The notes under the pieces: generated by a model
Database searches by the model: none
What the model was told of the DNA's origin: nothing
Seen by the model: only the letters and a program-made list of their open reading frames with translations
Source: CAVRZY01 sp963725415
GTDB taxonomy: Bacteria; Acidobacteriota; Terriglobia; Bryobacterales; Bryobacteraceae
Assembly (NCBI GenBank): GCA_963725415.1
Contig: CAVRZY010000267.1
Span: forward strand, 6,958-70,957
DNA length: 64,000 bases
Direction: 5' to 3'
In this document: positions 9,356 through 17,028 of the stretch, piece after piece
Layout: every line of letters starts with the position of its first letter
Position numbering within the stretch: position 1 is the first letter of the stretch
Position numbers and translations under genes: made by a program

Positions 9356-10711
9356 ATGAAGCGATTGCAGCCCGTCATCTGGTCGAAGGGCACCTTCCTC
9401 AGCCCGCAGCATTTGCAGATCCAGGACCGGTTCGTCGAGAGCACGCTGGAATTCAACCTCGAGTCGCTGAATTTCCGGCCCTGGGGGTTCAGCCGGTTGA
9501 ACGTCAACCAGGAAGCCCTGGCGGCCGGCAATTTTGCGGTCACGGCCGCTTCGGGGCTGTTTGCTGACGGAATGCCTTTCGACATTCCGGACTCAGACCC
9601 AGCCCCGCCACCCAAGCCGCTGGGCAGCTTTTTCGAGAGCGAGCAGGAGCACCTGGACATTTATCTGGCCATCCCCCATTACCGGGAGCGCGGCTTGAAC
9701 CTCTCCGTAGCCCGGCAGAGCGCGGATACCCGCTACCTGGCCGAAGTGGCGGTCGTCAGAGACGAGGTAACCGGCGCCGGAGAGAGGCCCATCCAGATCG
9801 CCAAGAAGAATTTCCGCTGGCTGGTGGAAGGGGAGACCCGCCAGGGCTGTTCGGCGCTGCGTGTCGCCAGGGTGAATCGCAGTCCGGCCGGCCTTTTGCA
9901 TCTGGATCCCCATTTCGTGCCACCCCTCCTGGATATCTCCGCTAGCGAGTACCTGATCTCGATCGTGCGCCGGCTGCTGGAGATCCTCACGGCCAAGAGC
10001 AGCATGCTGGCAGGCATGCGCCGGCAAAAGAATCAGAGCCTGGCCGATTTCACGGCCTCCGATATCGCCAATTTCTGGCTCCTCTACACGGCCAACACCC
10101 ATCTGCCCCTGTTCCGGCACCTGTTCGAGACCCGCAAAGGGCACCCCGAAGCGCTGTTTTGGCTGATGCTGTCGCTGGCCGGCGCGCTGACCACCTTCTC
10201 CTTGAAGGTCCACCCACGCGACCTGCCCAACTACGATCACGACGAGCTGGAAACCTGTTTCACCGATCTGGATGAAAAACTGCGCTTCTTACTGGAGACC
10301 GTGGTCCCAAGCAACTTCGTCTCCCTGCCCCTCAAGCTGGTGCAGCCCTCCATCTATGCCACGGCGCTAGCCGACGACAAGTACCTGGTGAACACCAAGA
10401 TGTACCTGGCCATCCAGGCGGAAATGAACGAGGCCGAGCTGCTCAATAAGGCGCCGCAACTCATCAAGGTGTGCTCGGCCAGCCACATCGAGACCCTGGT
10501 CCGGCAGGCCCTGCCCGGCATGCTGTTGACGCACGTCGTCAGGCCGCCCAGCTCGATTCCGGTGAAACTGAACTATCAGTACTTCAGCCTGAACCAGACC
10601 GGGGTGGCCTGGGAGGCGGTCACCCGCGCCCGCAACCTGGCAGCCTACGTACCGGGCGATTTCCCCAATCCGCAGCTCGAGCTGGTGATTCTATTGCCGC
10701 AGGCGATGTGA
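9356..10711 (+). CDS. tssK: TssK (copy 1), T6SS baseplate-membrane adaptor
   Basis: A 451-residue TssK with the N-terminal signature VIWSKGTFLSPQHLQIQDRF, central FWLLYTANTHLPLFRHLFE and the C-terminal PLPGMLLTHV-like and YFSLNQTGVAWE segments. TssK links the TssE/F/G wedge to the TssL/TssM membrane complex. It is divergent from tssB. A second, clearly different copy of the same length lies at 17029-18384. With only ten bases between a good -10 box and the ATG, the message may have a very short leader. Confidence 0.95.
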   Translation: MKRLQPVIWSKGTFLSPQHLQIQDRFVESTLEFNLESLNFRPWGFSRLNVNQEALAAGNFAVTAASGLFADGMPFDIPDSDPAPPPKPLGSFFESEQEHLDIYLAIPHYRERGLNLSVARQSADTRYLAEVAVVRDEVTGAGERPIQIAKKNFRWLVEGETRQGCSALRVARVNRSPAGLLHLDPHFVPPLLDISASEYLISIVRRLLEILTAKSSMLAGMRRQKNQSLADFTASDIANFWLLYTANTHLPLFRHLFETRKGHPEALFWLMLSLAGALTTFSLKVHPRDLPNYDHDELETCFTDLDEKLRFLLETVVPSNFVSLPLKLVQPSIYATALADDKYLVNTKMYLAIQAEMNEAELLNKAPQLIKVCSASHIETLVRQALPGMLLTHVVRPPSSIPVKLNYQYFSLNQTGVAWEAVTRARNLAAYVPGDFPNPQLELVILLPQAM

Positions 10712-10736
10712 GAGACCTGGCGGAACCGCTATCGGC

Positions 10737-13700
10737 TCACGGACACTGCCAGGTAGTCATGTTCATGTCCACCGAATTGCTCTTTCTGCCGGCGGCGTCG
10801 ATCAGTTGCACGGATACGAAGAAGCTTCCGTTGGCCGCCGACCCCCCGGTGGCCGTGTCCGAGAAGGTGATCCTTCCGGAGGTCTGGCCACGTTTGTCCA
10901 GAAACGGGCCGCTCATTTGCATGGAGCAGATTTCTCCGAAGGTGGAGCTGGCGCCCAGGTGCAACGCGAAGCGGACCTTCGCGCTCCCCTCGGCCGCGCC
11001 GATGTAAATAATGTCGCCGTCGGGATCGGTAAAGTCGAAGCCGCCGCTGAAGTTAAGTGCGTTTCCCTGGCGCGTGGCAGTGAGTGTCACGTTGGAGATC
11101 GTGTGCGCCAGGGGTGCGCCCGGCTTCTCTTGCACGGTAAATGGCAACGTGTTGGACCGGCCGATCGGGGAAACCACTGACACGGATCTTTGGCCGGTGG
11201 CAGCGTCGGCCGCAATCGCGACGTTCACCAGAACCGCGCTGGCCGAGGCCCGCACGTTTGTAACGGTGATGCCCGCGACCGGCGAAAACTCGACCGCGGT
11301 CACGCCGGCCAGGTTCTCTCCCAAGACGGTGAGGTTGCTGAGGACCTGCCCCTGCTGACCGGAGTTCTGGGTCAGCGCAGTGATGCGGGGCGGGCTGGGC
11401 GGGGGCGTTCCTCCAATGCGGATGGTGACCGTATTGGCGCTCTTGCCATCGACGGTCAGGACCACGTTCACTTCGCCTCGCCCGATCAAACGGCGCGACA
11501 GCCTGAGGTTGACTTGATCGAGACCGGCGAATTCCCCTTGTGGACCCGCTGCTAGCACCTCGGTCGGCTCTCCCGCGATGCTGGCGCTAACCGCTGACAG
11601 AGCGCTGCGACCCCGGATTGCGGTTCCGAACAGCAGCAGAAAGACCTGGTCGGTTTCCGGATCCAGGTCTATCGGCGTGGCCGTGCAACTACCCGGCGCG
11701 GCGCCGCACTGGAACACGAGCTGAACGGTCTGGGCGCCATCCGCACTGACCCGCAGGGTCAGCGCGGCCGCCACACCTTTGCCGTTGGCGTTGGCCGCGA
11801 ACAGGCCTGGCGCGAACGCCTCGACCTGTAAGGTTCCGGCGCCTATCACCTGGCCGCCGCTGGTCACGGTGAGCTTGGCCGGGCCACGGGCCGCTTCAGC
11901 CGGAAGCAGGAAATTGATCTGGCTAGGCGACACAAAAAAGAGCTGCGCCAGCCGCTCGGCGCCAGCGCTGTCGGTGATCTTGACGCTTACGCCGGCTAGT
12001 TCCGTCGGCAGCGGAGTCTGTGTCGCTTGCGCAATGGTAGTGCCAAACCCCGTCCCGTAAGCGGCAACGATCGAGTCGGGCGCCACCGAGGGCCCGGAGT
12101 AACTGGCTGCCGAAACGCTGGTCACGGTCGGAATGCTTGGCGCGCCGGGGAACTTCGCCAGAAAAGCCTCTTGGCCTCCGGCGTTGGCGGCCCTTAACGG
12201 GCTTGCCGTCGGGAAATTGGAGGAATTGGTGGCGCCTGCAACCCAGACACTGCCGCCGGAATCCATGGCAATGCCGTTGCCTGCGTCCTCACCTTTGCCT
12301 CCCAGATGGGTGCAGTAGGCCAGTGTCGAGCCGGCGGCGCTCAAATTCGCCACCCAAGCATCGGCCTCACCGCCACCCGTGGCAGACTGGAAGGCGTCCG
12401 GAGTAGTGGGGAAATTGGACGAACGGGTATAGCCCGTAACCCAGGCACTCCCGGAGGAATCCACGGCAATGCCGGCGCCTGAATCATAGCTGCTGCCCCC
12501 CAGGTACGTCGAGTAAGCCAGCGAGGAGCCCGTAGCGTTCAGCTTAGCTACGAATGCATCGATGACGTTGCCGTTCCTGGCGGCCTGGATCGGAGTGGCG
12601 GTGGGGAAATCAGCCGAATTCGTATACCCCGTAACGTAAACGTTCCCGGCGGTGTCTGCGGCGATACCATTGGCTGTTTCACTCCCTTTTCCACCCAGGA
12701 ACGTCGAGTAGGCCAGCGCATTCCCGGAGGGGTTCAGCTTGGCGATAAAAGCTTCGGTGCAGACATCGTTGGATGGATAGGAGCCGCAGATGCCACCGTA
12801 GAAGGTGGTCTGGAAGGCGCCCCGTGTGGTGGGAAAATCGGACGAATTGGTCGTTCCGGCCACATAGGCGTTGCCCGAGGCATCCACCGCAATGTCATAG
12901 CCGATGTCGTCGCCCTTGCCACCCAGGTAGGTCGAGTACACTAGCGCGGAGCCGGTCGGATTCACCTTGGCGACGAAGGCATCCAAAGGGACGAATGCGC
13001 CACCCGCGTTGGCGCCCTGCAACGGTGAACTGGTGGGGAAATTCGAGGCCGCGGTGACCCCCGTCACATAGGCATTCCCGGCTGCATCCACAGCAATGGC
13101 GGCGCCGATATCGGTACCGCCTCCGATGATCAGCCATAGGTCGTTGTGAGGACCCGAGATGGTCTTGCCCGCAATCACGTTGCCGCCACCGCGGCCCCCC
13201 AGGTAGGTCGAGTAAACCAGGGTCGAGCCGGTGTTATTCAGCTTGGCCACGAAAGCATTGCCATCGCCGTCCCCTGTAGATTGGAACGCCCCCGCCGTTA
13301 CAGGGAAGTTAGTGGACCAGGTCTCGCCCGTCACATAGGCGTTGCCGGAGGAGTCCACGGCAATCCCGTATCCTCGGTCATAGCTGCTGCCGCCCAGATA
13401 GGTGGAGTAAAGAAGCGCAGAGCCTGCCGGGTTCAACTTTGCCACGAAGACATCATCGCGGCCGCCGGAGGAGGACCGCAGCGGGCTGGCGGTGGGGAAG
13501 TCGGTGGAATCGGTCTTGCCGGTGACGTACGCGTTGCCGGAGGAGTCCACCGCGACTCCGAAAGCCGCGTCGTCGCCTTTGCCGCCGAGGTAGGTCGAAT
13601 AGCTCAGCACCGGATCGATGACCAGCGGCCGGTCCGCATCGTAACGGGCTAACCGGAAGGCCACCCTGTTGGAGCCGCTAACCACGTAGCGACCGTCAAT

Positions 13701-14375
13701 GGGCCGGCGGACACCCGCCACTTCCTGGTACACCACCGGCTTGTGGTGGCGAACCTCGCCACCCGATAGGGTCAAAATGAGGTCCCCTTCCGAAGTCAGG
13801 CGCATCCCCTGGACACCTTCGTAGGCCATCTCAATGACAGCGGGATCGGCGCCGGCAGCGACGACAAAATCGTATTCCAGCCGCCGCTGGTTGCCATAGA
13901 AGACCAGATCCACCCCCGGATAAACACCCCGATACCGGACCTTGGCGTACTGAGGAATGGCGGTGCGCCACTGGCTGGGATCGTCGCCAATGAAGTAGTT
14001 GCTCTTGCCCGGCAGTCCTTCTACGCCCTCCACCGAGGGAGCCGAGTTGGCGCCCGCCAGTCTCATCCGCAGCACCGCCGGGGAATCAGCCTGCGGCCCC
14101 CGCAAAGTCAGAACTACCTCCCTCGGGGTAAGAAACAACGCATAGCCCCCGCCCCGGGACAGAAACTTCACCTGGGAGTCGGTCTGGCCCTGATTGGCCT
14201 CGAAGCTCAGGGGCAGGTTGCTGAAGGACCGAGCTGCCGGCGCCGATTTGGGCCGATTCATCGAGCTCCCATTCGAGGCAGACACCGGAGCCGGGGTGCT
14301 AAGCATGGCACAGCCCAGCGAAATCAGCACGGCAACACCGGTCAAAGGCTTGATCCGGTGGATTGAATGGCGCAT
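10737..14375 (-). CDS. Giant exported SBBP beta-propeller protein with Solibacter-type C-terminal domain
   Basis: From the ATG at 14373-14375 (GGAGG 8 bases upstream) the product is 1212 residues. A signal peptide covers about residues 1-34, followed by a conserved domain containing LSFEANQGQTDSQVKF, then seven SBBP repeats of the form YSTYLGG...GNAYVTGYT...FPT. Next comes a region with VSAASYSGPSVAPDSIVAAYG and PSQINFLLPAEA, the domain known from many Solibacter proteins (TIGR03437 type), then a TIG-like domain and a C-terminal beta domain. The frame is open to 14603, but the extra N-terminus covers palindromic repeats and lacks a ribosome site. It sits between the two halves of the T6SS locus. 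Role unknown; probably surface-exposed or secreted. Confidence 0.9.
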   Translation of the reverse strand: MRHSIHRIKPLTGVAVLISLGCAMLSTPAPVSASNGSSMNRPKSAPAARSFSNLPLSFEANQGQTDSQVKFLSRGGGYALFLTPREVVLTLRGPQADSPAVLRMRLAGANSAPSVEGVEGLPGKSNYFIGDDPSQWRTAIPQYAKVRYRGVYPGVDLVFYGNQRRLEYDFVVAAGADPAVIEMAYEGVQGMRLTSEGDLILTLSGGEVRHHKPVVYQEVAGVRRPIDGRYVVSGSNRVAFRLARYDADRPLVIDPVLSYSTYLGGKGDDAAFGVAVDSSGNAYVTGKTDSTDFPTASPLRSSSGGRDDVFVAKLNPAGSALLYSTYLGGSSYDRGYGIAVDSSGNAYVTGETWSTNFPVTAGAFQSTGDGDGNAFVAKLNNTGSTLVYSTYLGGRGGGNVIAGKTISGPHNDLWLIIGGGTDIGAAIAVDAAGNAYVTGVTAASNFPTSSPLQGANAGGAFVPLDAFVAKVNPTGSALVYSTYLGGKGDDIGYDIAVDASGNAYVAGTTNSSDFPTTRGAFQTTFYGGICGSYPSNDVCTEAFIAKLNPSGNALAYSTFLGGKGSETANGIAADTAGNVYVTGYTNSADFPTATPIQAARNGNVIDAFVAKLNATGSSLAYSTYLGGSSYDSGAGIAVDSSGSAWVTGYTRSSNFPTTPDAFQSATGGGEADAWVANLSAAGSTLAYCTHLGGKGEDAGNGIAMDSGGSVWVAGATNSSNFPTASPLRAANAGGQEAFLAKFPGAPSIPTVTSVSAASYSGPSVAPDSIVAAYGTGFGTTIAQATQTPLPTELAGVSVKITDSAGAERLAQLFFVSPSQINFLLPAEAARGPAKLTVTSGGQVIGAGTLQVEAFAPGLFAANANGKGVAAALTLRVSADGAQTVQLVFQCGAAPGSCTATPIDLDPETDQVFLLLFGTAIRGRSALSAVSASIAGEPTEVLAAGPQGEFAGLDQVNLRLSRRLIGRGEVNVVLTVDGKSANTVTIRIGGTPPPSPPRITALTQNSGQQGQVLSNLTVLGENLAGVTAVEFSPVAGITVTNVRASASAVLVNVAIAADAATGQRSVSVVSPIGRSNTLPFTVQEKPGAPLAHTISNVTLTATRQGNALNFSGGFDFTDPDGDIIYIGAAEGSAKVRFALHLGASSTFGEICSMQMSGPFLDKRGQTSGRITFSDTATGGSAANGSFFVSVQLIDAAGRKSNSVDMNMTTWQCP

Positions 14376-14464
14376 GAAAGACCTCCGCAGTCCGTGACTA
14401 CTGGTAGAGAACGAGTTTAGGCCGCGCTCCGGAATAAGGCAAGCAAAAATCTTGCGGGACTGTG

Positions 14465-14578
14465 ATTCAGACAAACGATACGGCAATGGGCAAAAACCGG
14501 GGACTGACAGCATTTGCTGCCCTTCGAAATGGCTGTCTGTACCCGGTTCTTGCTGCGTTCCATGCCTGCTGTCTGAAT
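14465..14578. repeat. REP-like palindrome 1 (GGGGAC-type arms)
   Basis: The arms at 14490-14511 and 14532-14553 are inverted copies with three mismatches over 22 bases, containing AACCGGGGACTGACAGC. A 9-base outer pair (attcagaca at 14465-14473, tgtctgaat at 14570-14578) extends it. Layout resembles REP sequences mobilised by RAYT (IS200-like) transposases, but no transposase is in the window. Confidence 0.6.
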
Positions 14579-14619
14579 GGCAGCTTGCGGGACTCAATAG
14601 CAATCCTTGCGGGGAGTCT

Positions 14620-14760
14620 AGTGCATCGTCCGATTAGTCCTTTGGAGTATCCGGTTCGGGGTAAAACGGGTACAGGCAACCAATTGCCCACTGCGCAATT
14701 GGACCCTGTCCCCGTTTTGCGCGGTCTCGATACCAGAAAGCACTTATCGGACGATGCACT
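14620..14760. repeat. REP-like nested palindrome 2 with 15-base perfect terminal inverted repeats
   Basis: The ends AGTGCATCGTCCGAT (14620-14634) and its exact complement (14746-14760) bound 141 bases. Inside are a 14-base pair with one mismatch containing AAAACGGGtACAGG and a 7-base inner pair CCAATTG/CAATTGG. The right arm overlaps the last codons of the minus-strand gene ending at 14744, so the element has probably supplied that gene's C-terminus. Confidence 0.65.
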
Positions 14761-15371
14761 GGCTCTGAAGCTCGCGGATCGCGCCGAAGCCTCGAATCAT
14801 CACGATCAAGAAAATGATCCCGATCCAGAGTCCGCCCAGCCCCACCGGATAGGCCCCGGCCGAAAGGGCCTCGATCACCACTACCAGTCGCAGTAATAGC
14901 AGAGCCGCGGTGAGCGCAACAGCAATCGCCAAAGCCACCACCGACCTCCGTCTCACCAAGATGCCGAGCACGATATAGACCGCGCCGATGATTGCGCCCC
15001 ACCATCCGACGGCTTCCTGAAGCGACTGCTCCTGAAGGATCTCACCTAGCAGGCTCAGGAGCAGATTCCCCCCACCCATGAAGAAAATGACCCCGCAAGC
15101 CAGGGCCAGGATCGGGCCCCGGGTCTCCTGCCGAGCCAGGCAGAAACTTGCCGTTCCGGCGCACCTCGAGTCCCTTTCGTGTTAATTGCACCTTCAGGAT
15201 CGAGTCGTCGGACAGGGGGAACTCGCGACCGGCCGTTAGCTCGCTTCGGTCGGCAAATGATCCCAACTCCGCGCCGTCCAGGCAGGCCTGGCAGTTCTTC
15301 CAACCGAGTTTCCAGGTGAGCTGGAGACGCTTGGGGCCGCGCTTTTCAAGAGCATATCGTTTTCTGGGCAT
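14744..15371 (-). CDS. Small membrane protein with soluble N-terminal domain, frameshifted
   Basis: Two overlapping minus-strand frames read as one protein. The first half, from ATG at 15369-15371 (MPRKRYALEKRGPKRLQLTW), is a basic soluble domain with GREFPLSDDSILKVQLTRKG. It runs into nonsense after LPGSAGDPG. The other frame takes over with GPILALACGVIFFMGGGN and three or four hydrophobic helices. Removing one G from the CCCGGGGCCC run near 15115-15124 fuses them into about 207 residues. The family is not named; similar two-part proteins are known to me from acidobacteria but I cannot give a role. It is followed by the REP-like palindrome that encodes its last residues. Confidence 0.6.
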
Positions 15372-15398
15372 GCGTGTTTCCTGTTCGCAGGCGCACGG

Positions 15399-16823
15399 CT
15401 ACCGCTTGGCCAGAAAGAAGATGACCAGCAGCACAGCCACAAGGCCCAGCGCGCCGAAGACAATCAGCAGGAGCCGGGAGGAGGGCTGGGGCCGCGGTTG
15501 GGGCTGCGGCGCGGGCGGAACCGCGTAGGGTTGCGGCGTACGGACCTGGGGCTCGACCGAGGTTGCCGGCGCCGGAGGCGTGCCGAACATGCGCGTGTAT
15601 TCTCCCGGACCTGAGCTCGGAGGCTGTGCTGCGAGTGGCGTTGGTGCGGCCGGCGTGCTAAACAGTCCTGTCGCGCCGCCCGGCCGCGGAGGCGGCGCTA
15701 CGGGCGCCCCGCTGGTCCCCGGAAGACCGCTCCCCAGCCCCGCTGCCGACCCAAACAGCCGAGTGAACTCGCCGCCCTGGGGCGTCCCCGTAGTTGGGGG
15801 ACGCAACGGCTCGACCGGCGGCGCCTGCGGCAGTCCGTGGGGTTGGGGTTGGCTCATCCACTCCGGCGGCGCGCTGGAGGGTGGGGCCGGCGCGCCGCCC
15901 ACTGCCCCGAACAGCCGCGTGAACTCCCCCGACTGCGGGCCACTCACCGCAGGTTTTGGCAAAGGCTCATCGGGACCAGCGCCGAGAGGCGGGGCGAGGG
16001 TCCCGGGCACCTGGAACAACCTGGTGAACTCGCCCGCTCCCTGGGAAGGGGGGGCAGCGGCCGACGGCGGCGCCACGGGCGGAGAGGCCTGGAAAACCCG
16101 GGCGAACTCACCGGGTTCCTGCACTGCGGCAGGCGCGGCCGGCCCGACCGAGGTGTCCGGTGACGCCGGGGTAGCGGGCGCCTCCGGAGCCGCGCCGAAC
16201 AGCCGGGCAAATTCGTCGGGCTCGGCGGCGGGCTTGGGCGGTTCCGGCGCCACTGGACTCGCCGCAGGCGGTGTGACGGCTTGAGAGGGCACAGCCGCCT
16301 GGAACAAGCGGGTGAATTCGCCTGGTTCCTTCCCGGCGGGACCGGCCGGGACCGGAGAGGGCCCCGGGGTGGGGGCCTGGAGCGTCTCAGCGTCCTGGAG
16401 CGGCGCCGCTCGCCGCAGTAACGCGCCTCCCGCCTCCAGGGGTGGGACCGCCCATTTCCCCGTTCGGGCAAATCGGTCCGTCCGTTCGCCGGTCACGCCG
16501 GCAGCCGGGGGCGCCTCCGGCTGCCGATCCGCCTCCAGCCACTCCCGCAGGCTCCGGAACCCGGGCAGAACGTCGGTTACCGCGTAGGGCATGCCTTTGT
16601 AATCGCTTACCTCGAGAATCTGCCCCCGCTTCTCCGCCGAAGGGTCTACCAGCCGGTGCAGCACCAGGTCCAGCAGCTTCTCCTTATGCGAGGCCACCAT
16701 TCCGCCGAAGACAATGTGTACGAAAACGGCTCGTCCGGTGGCCACTTCGCGGGCCTGGAAGGTTTTCGACTCCGCGTCGTTAGCCACTACATCGAGAAGC
16801 TCGTACTTGTTATCGAGATCCAT
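15399..16823 (-). CDS. Tail-anchored protein with degenerate kinase-like N-terminus and seven GEFTRLF motifs
   Basis: A 474-residue protein. Residues 1-100 resemble a degenerate protein-kinase N-lobe (YELLDVVANDAESKTFQARE, a hinge-like GMPYAVTDVLPGFRSLREWL) with no catalytic loop. Residues 105-450 are Pro/Ala-rich linker carrying a heptad motif at 168, 203, 238, 264, 299, 351 and 407: GEFTRLF, DEFARLF, GEFARVF, GEFTRLF, GEFTRLF, GEFTRLF, GEYTRMF. A degenerate copy is at 383. One hydrophobic helix (about 451-470) ends in AKR, so the protein is a tail-anchored membrane protein with its repeats in the cytoplasm. It is divergent from tssK2. Function unknown; a docking scaffold for a repeated short-motif partner, or a substrate of the nearby kinase, is an inference. 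Confidence 0.8.
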   Translation of the reverse strand: MDLDNKYELLDVVANDAESKTFQAREVATGRAVFVHIVFGGMVASHKEKLLDLVLHRLVDPSAEKRGQILEVSDYKGMPYAVTDVLPGFRSLREWLEADRQPEAPPAAGVTGERTDRFARTGKWAVPPLEAGGALLRRAAPLQDAETLQAPTPGPSPVPAGPAGKEPGEFTRLFQAAVPSQAVTPPAASPVAPEPPKPAAEPDEFARLFGAAPEAPATPASPDTSVGPAAPAAVQEPGEFARVFQASPPVAPPSAAAPPSQGAGEFTRLFQVPGTLAPPLGAGPDEPLPKPAVSGPQSGEFTRLFGAVGGAPAPPSSAPPEWMSQPQPHGLPQAPPVEPLRPPTTGTPQGGEFTRLFGSAAGLGSGLPGTSGAPVAPPPRPGGATGLFSTPAAPTPLAAQPPSSGPGEYTRMFGTPPAPATSVEPQVRTPQPYAVPPAPQPQPRPQPSSRLLLIVFGALGLVAVLLVIFFLAKR

Positions 16824-16994
16824 TTGCCTGCCCCTGTTCTATCATGGCACCCAATTCGAGGCGGTTCAAGATGGGGCCATCGCCGCCAGCTTCCCCGCGC
16901 ATCATGGGCGGCGCATATAATATGACAAGCGCAATCGGGTAACGGCTGACCGCCGCGCAGGCCCCGCTAACGGGGGGCGGCGCTGGTTGCCCGA

Positions 16995-17023
16995 AGGAAA
17001 CGGCCTTGAGGTTTCCTGAGGAG
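16995..17023 (+). promoter_or_regulatory. Hairpin next to the tssK2 ribosome binding site
   Basis: AGGAAAC (16995-17001) pairs exactly with GTTTCCT (17011-17017) across a 9-base loop. The ribosome site GAGGAG (17018-17023) begins at the next base and is five bases before the ATG at 17029. The hairpin could affect ribosome access. A TATAAT at 16916-16921 is a possible -10 element upstream. Confidence 0.3.
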
Positions 17024-17028
17024 ATTGT

